A stretch of 13,275 bases of DNA from Nitrospinota bacterium (GTDB lineage: Bacteria > Nitrospinota > Nitrospinia > UBA9942), in NCBI GenBank assembly GCA_003489165.1, contig DNJG01000133.1, positions 1 through 13,275 of the forward strand. The letters run 5' to 3'. The stretch's first letter is position 1; each line of letters starts with the position of its first letter. Under the pieces are notes generated by a model. That model was not told where the DNA came from. It ran no database searches and saw nothing but the letters and a program-made list of their open reading frames with translations. Both the position numbers and the translations under genes were made by a program. Shown here in pieces: positions 11,219 through 13,275 of the stretch.

Positions 11219-12742
11219 TTACTTCCCCTCCTTCTTTACAAGAACTGCCACTGTTCTGTTATTCTTTATGAGATACTTTTTTGCGGTGTTCATAACATCC
11301 TCTGGGGTTATCTTCCTAATATTGTCTATATGTGTCATCATATACTTCCAGTCTCCGGCTACTGTCTGATAATATGCGAGTGTGTCTGACATTCCCCTGT
11401 TAGAGCCAAGTTGACGAATATGGTGTGCCTCCAGATGATTTATAACCTTTTCCAATTCCTTCGCTGAAACAGGCTCATTCTTTAGTCTTTCAATTTCCTC
11501 AAAAAAGGCATCTTCCAATTCTTTAACTGTGTGTGGTGCACGGGGGACTCCATTAAAGATGAATAGATTGGAGTATCTTGAGCCCGGCATGGAAAATGTG
11601 GAGACAGATATGGCTATCCTCTTTTCCTCTACCATCTTTTTATAAAGCCTTGATGTCCTGCCGCTTCCGAGGATGAAGTCTATTACATCAAACACATAAT
11701 CATCGTAATGGGGCAGAGTAGGTTTGTGATAGCCAATTATTATGCTTGGATTTGCATCAAATTCAACCTCTATCCTCCTCTCCCCAATCTGCTCAGGTTC
11801 TTCAGTCCATACCCTTTCAGGTATATTCTGAGGCGGTATCTCCCCGAAATATTTATCCATCATTTCTATAATCTTTTTTGCATCAATATCACCGACAACG
11901 GTAACAACACAATTATTAGGTGCATAATATGTCTTTAAGAAATTTTCAACCTCTTTCTTGGGAAGAAATTTTATATCAGACATCCATCCTATGGTGGGCA
12001 TTCCGTAAGGGTGGGCATTATAAGCGGCAGAAAGGAAGTTTTCAAAGAGGCTTCCCTCAGGGTCATTGTCATAACTCATCCTCCTCTCCTCCATTACCAC
12101 ATCCCTCTCTGAGTAAAACTCCCTCAACACTGGATTTTTCATCCTGTCGGACTCAATTGCAGTCCACAACTCAAGCTTGTTTGAAGGGAGGCTTATTATA
12201 TAGGATGTCATATCCCTGCTCGTCCCTGCATTGTAACCAACACCTCCATGCTTTGAATAGATTGAGGCAAATTCATCTTTTATTATTAGCTTCTTATTCT
12301 CATCCTGTAGTTTTTTCAGTTCTGCCTTTAGTATTTCTATCTTCTTTGTATCAGCCTTTTCACCCTTCCTCTCCTCGGCATCAAGCTGGACGGCAATCTT
12401 ATCCATTTTATCCAATAGAGGTTTTTCCTTCTTATAATCCTTTGTGCCGAGCATCTTTGTCCCTTTAAAGAGCATATGCTCAAGAAGATGGGCAATACCT
12501 GTCATCCCGGTTCTCTCATCAACAGACCCTACCTTAAACATAACAGTAGTGGCGATTGTTGGTGACTGATGCCTCTCAAGTAAAAGCAGCTTCATGCCAT
12601 TTTTAAGTGTATGCTCAACAACCCTTTTATCAAGAGTTTCAGAGAAAGCTGGAATATATAAATACAGAATGAAGAAACATGCCCCCGCAAGTATTAAGCG
12701 GGGAACAGAAGACAGAAGACAGAATATTTTTTGTCCTTTCAT
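11219..12742 (-). CDS. Catalytic M16-family zinc metallopeptidase, exported
   Basis: 507 residues with an excellent AAGGAGGAG (12747-12755) before the ATG. An N-terminal signal or anchor (hydrophobic to ~32, A-F-S before E-T) sends it to the periplasm. The inverted zinc motif H85-L-L-E88-H89 is intact in G-I-A-H-L-L-E-H-M-L-F-K-G-T; the third ligand is probably E212 in S-E-R-D-V-V-M-E-E. Between them lies a Lys/Glu-rich helical insertion (~105-155) seen in one M16 subgroup. M16 enzymes degrade or trim peptides inside a clam-shell chamber. The following gene encodes its non-catalytic partner, so the functional unit is likely a heterodimer. First gene of a three-gene operon. Confidence 0.9.
   Translation of the reverse strand: MKGQKIFCLLSSVPRLILAGACFFILYLYIPAFSETLDKRVVEHTLKNGMKLLLLERHQSPTIATTVMFKVGSVDERTGMTGIAHLLEHMLFKGTKMLGTKDYKKEKPLLDKMDKIAVQLDAEERKGEKADTKKIEILKAELKKLQDENKKLIIKDEFASIYSKHGGVGYNAGTSRDMTSYIISLPSNKLELWTAIESDRMKNPVLREFYSERDVVMEERRMSYDNDPEGSLFENFLSAAYNAHPYGMPTIGWMSDIKFLPKKEVENFLKTYYAPNNCVVTVVGDIDAKKIIEMMDKYFGEIPPQNIPERVWTEEPEQIGERRIEVEFDANPSIIIGYHKPTLPHYDDYVFDVIDFILGSGRTSRLYKKMVEEKRIAISVSTFSMPGSRYSNLFIFNGVPRAPHTVKELEDAFFEEIERLKNEPVSAKELEKVINHLEAHHIRQLGSNRGMSDTLAYYQTVAGDWKYMMTHIDNIRKITPEDVMNTAKKYLIKNNRTVAVLVKKEGK
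12706..12724 (-). repeat. Short heptamer repeat in the signal peptide of the catalytic M16 gene
   Basis: Two full CAGAAGA units and a partial third (plus strand) encode the C-L-L-S-S-V part of the signal peptide. The unit is one base different from the heptamer at the next gene's start. Confidence 0.6.
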
Positions 12743-12746
12743 TAAA

Positions 12747-12791
12747 CTCCTCCTTTTTATTCATTATAATAATGTCACATAAAGATTTTAA
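12747..12791 (-). promoter_or_regulatory. Candidate promoter and ribosome binding site of the M16/nitrilase operon
   Basis: On the minus strand TTAAAA (12791-12786) and TATAAT (12768-12763) are 17 bases apart. The start would lie near 12756, directly before the AAGGAGGAG at 12755-12747, giving a very short leader. The rest of the 140-base divergent region (12743-12882) is AT-rich and contains TATTAT at 12851-12856 as a possible -10 for the DUF362 gene. Confidence 0.4.
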
Positions 12792-12882
12792 GATATAAAT
12801 TATCGCTAATCAAGTTTTCTGTGTTTATTAATGATAAATTTTGTAAAAGATATTATATTAAAGCAAATATGAAAAAAGAGTT

Positions 12883-13275
12883 ATGATTAAGAGACGGGAT
12901 TTTATAAAAATATCAGGGAGTGTTTTTCTGTCAACTGTATTTGCAGGGAGGATAACTATGGCTAATAGAAACATAAAATCAAAAATCTCTCTTATTAAGA
13001 CTTCAGACAGAGCCACAGGCATTAAGAGGGCTGTAGAGCTTCTAAATATAAATCCTGTAAAGGGGAAGGATGTGCTTCTTAAACCAAACTTTAATACTGC
13101 AGATCCCTTCCCTGCATCTACCCACAATGACACACTTACAAATTTAATATTACATTTGAAGGAGATGGGTGCAAAAAATATCACTATTGGAGAGAGAAGT
13201 GGTCCGCCGCATACATCTGATGTTCTAAAAGAAAAAGGCATATATGAACTGTGTAAGAGACTTGATGTTGGACTT
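12883..13275 (+). CDS. DUF362 protein with twin-arginine signal (partial, runs off right edge)
   Basis: The frame opens at ATG 12883 and stays open to the window end (131 codons). The N-terminus K-R-R-D-F-I-K-I-S-G-S-V-F-L is a twin-arginine (Tat) signal, meaning the protein is exported folded, often with a cofactor. After it, V-L-L-K-P-N-F-N-T and G-A-K-N-I-T-I-G-E-R-S-G are hallmark segments of DUF362, a family of proteins often linked to iron-sulfur clusters. The start is fixed by the Tat motif; an ATG at 12869 leads at once to a stop. Only a weak AGAG ribosome binding site is seen. Function of DUF362 is unknown. Confidence 0.85.
   Translation, partial: MIKRRDFIKISGSVFLSTVFAGRITMANRNIKSKISLIKTSDRATGIKRAVELLNINPVKGKDVLLKPNFNTADPFPASTHNDTLTNLILHLKEMGAKNITIGERSGPPHTSDVLKEKGIYELCKRLDVGL

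Noticed and set aside
12858..13241. 127-codon minus-strand frame at the right edge
   Set aside because: It lies antisense to the DUF362 gene, whose Tat signal and family motifs identify the real strand.

Overview
The window reads as AT-rich chromosomal DNA from a Gram-negative, probably anaerobic and uncultivated bacterium. A Nitrospirota- or Desulfobacterota-like lineage would fit the gene styles, but no marker here fixes the taxon. It splits at a tRNA-Glu gene (7881-7953). Left of it (1-7880) is accessory DNA: toxin-antitoxin modules and remnants, a small regulator with an unusual divergent promoter, orphan genes, and a large two-gene cassette. Right of it are housekeeping-type genes.

Region 1-1380 holds the tail of a small antitoxin-like gene, a broken copy of an Xre regulator gene, an intact DUF4258/YgiT-zinc-finger toxin-antitoxin pair, and the intact Xre gene on the minus strand. 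The broken and intact Xre genes share 127 identical bases and then diverge sharply. Just upstream of the intact gene, two back-to-back promoters appear to share one -35 element, each with its own set of repeats. Region 1439-3104 holds a secreted repeat protein of the 5-fold beta-flower type, a five-helix membrane protein and a HEPN-motif protein.

Region 3232-7674 is the most interesting part. A CbbX/SpoVK-type AAA+ ATPase with a TerB-like N-terminal region lies 9 bases upstream of a 1013-residue membrane protein. That protein has a cytoplasmic ladder of twelve cysteine pairs, a TPR-like segment, three membrane helices, a charged coiled-coil stalk and two DUF1566 (C-type-lectin-fold) domains, predicted to lie outside the membrane. 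The C-terminal part of each DUF1566 domain is strikingly poor in A and rich in NNC/NNT codons, the footprint expected of diversity-generating retroelement (DGR) variable regions. No reverse transcriptase or template repeat is in the window. I read this as a candidate envelope-sensing or conflict system: a variable lectin-like sensor coupled to a cytoplasmic ATPase.

Region 7881-13275 starts with tRNA-Glu(CTC), which lacks an encoded CCA end. Five bases after it begins an RNase Z-like metallo-beta-lactamase-fold gene with no visible ribosome binding site. A convergent minus-strand operon follows: catalytic M16 peptidase, non-catalytic M16 partner, nitrilase-family amidohydrolase. Divergent from it, a DUF362 protein with a twin-arginine signal runs off the right edge.
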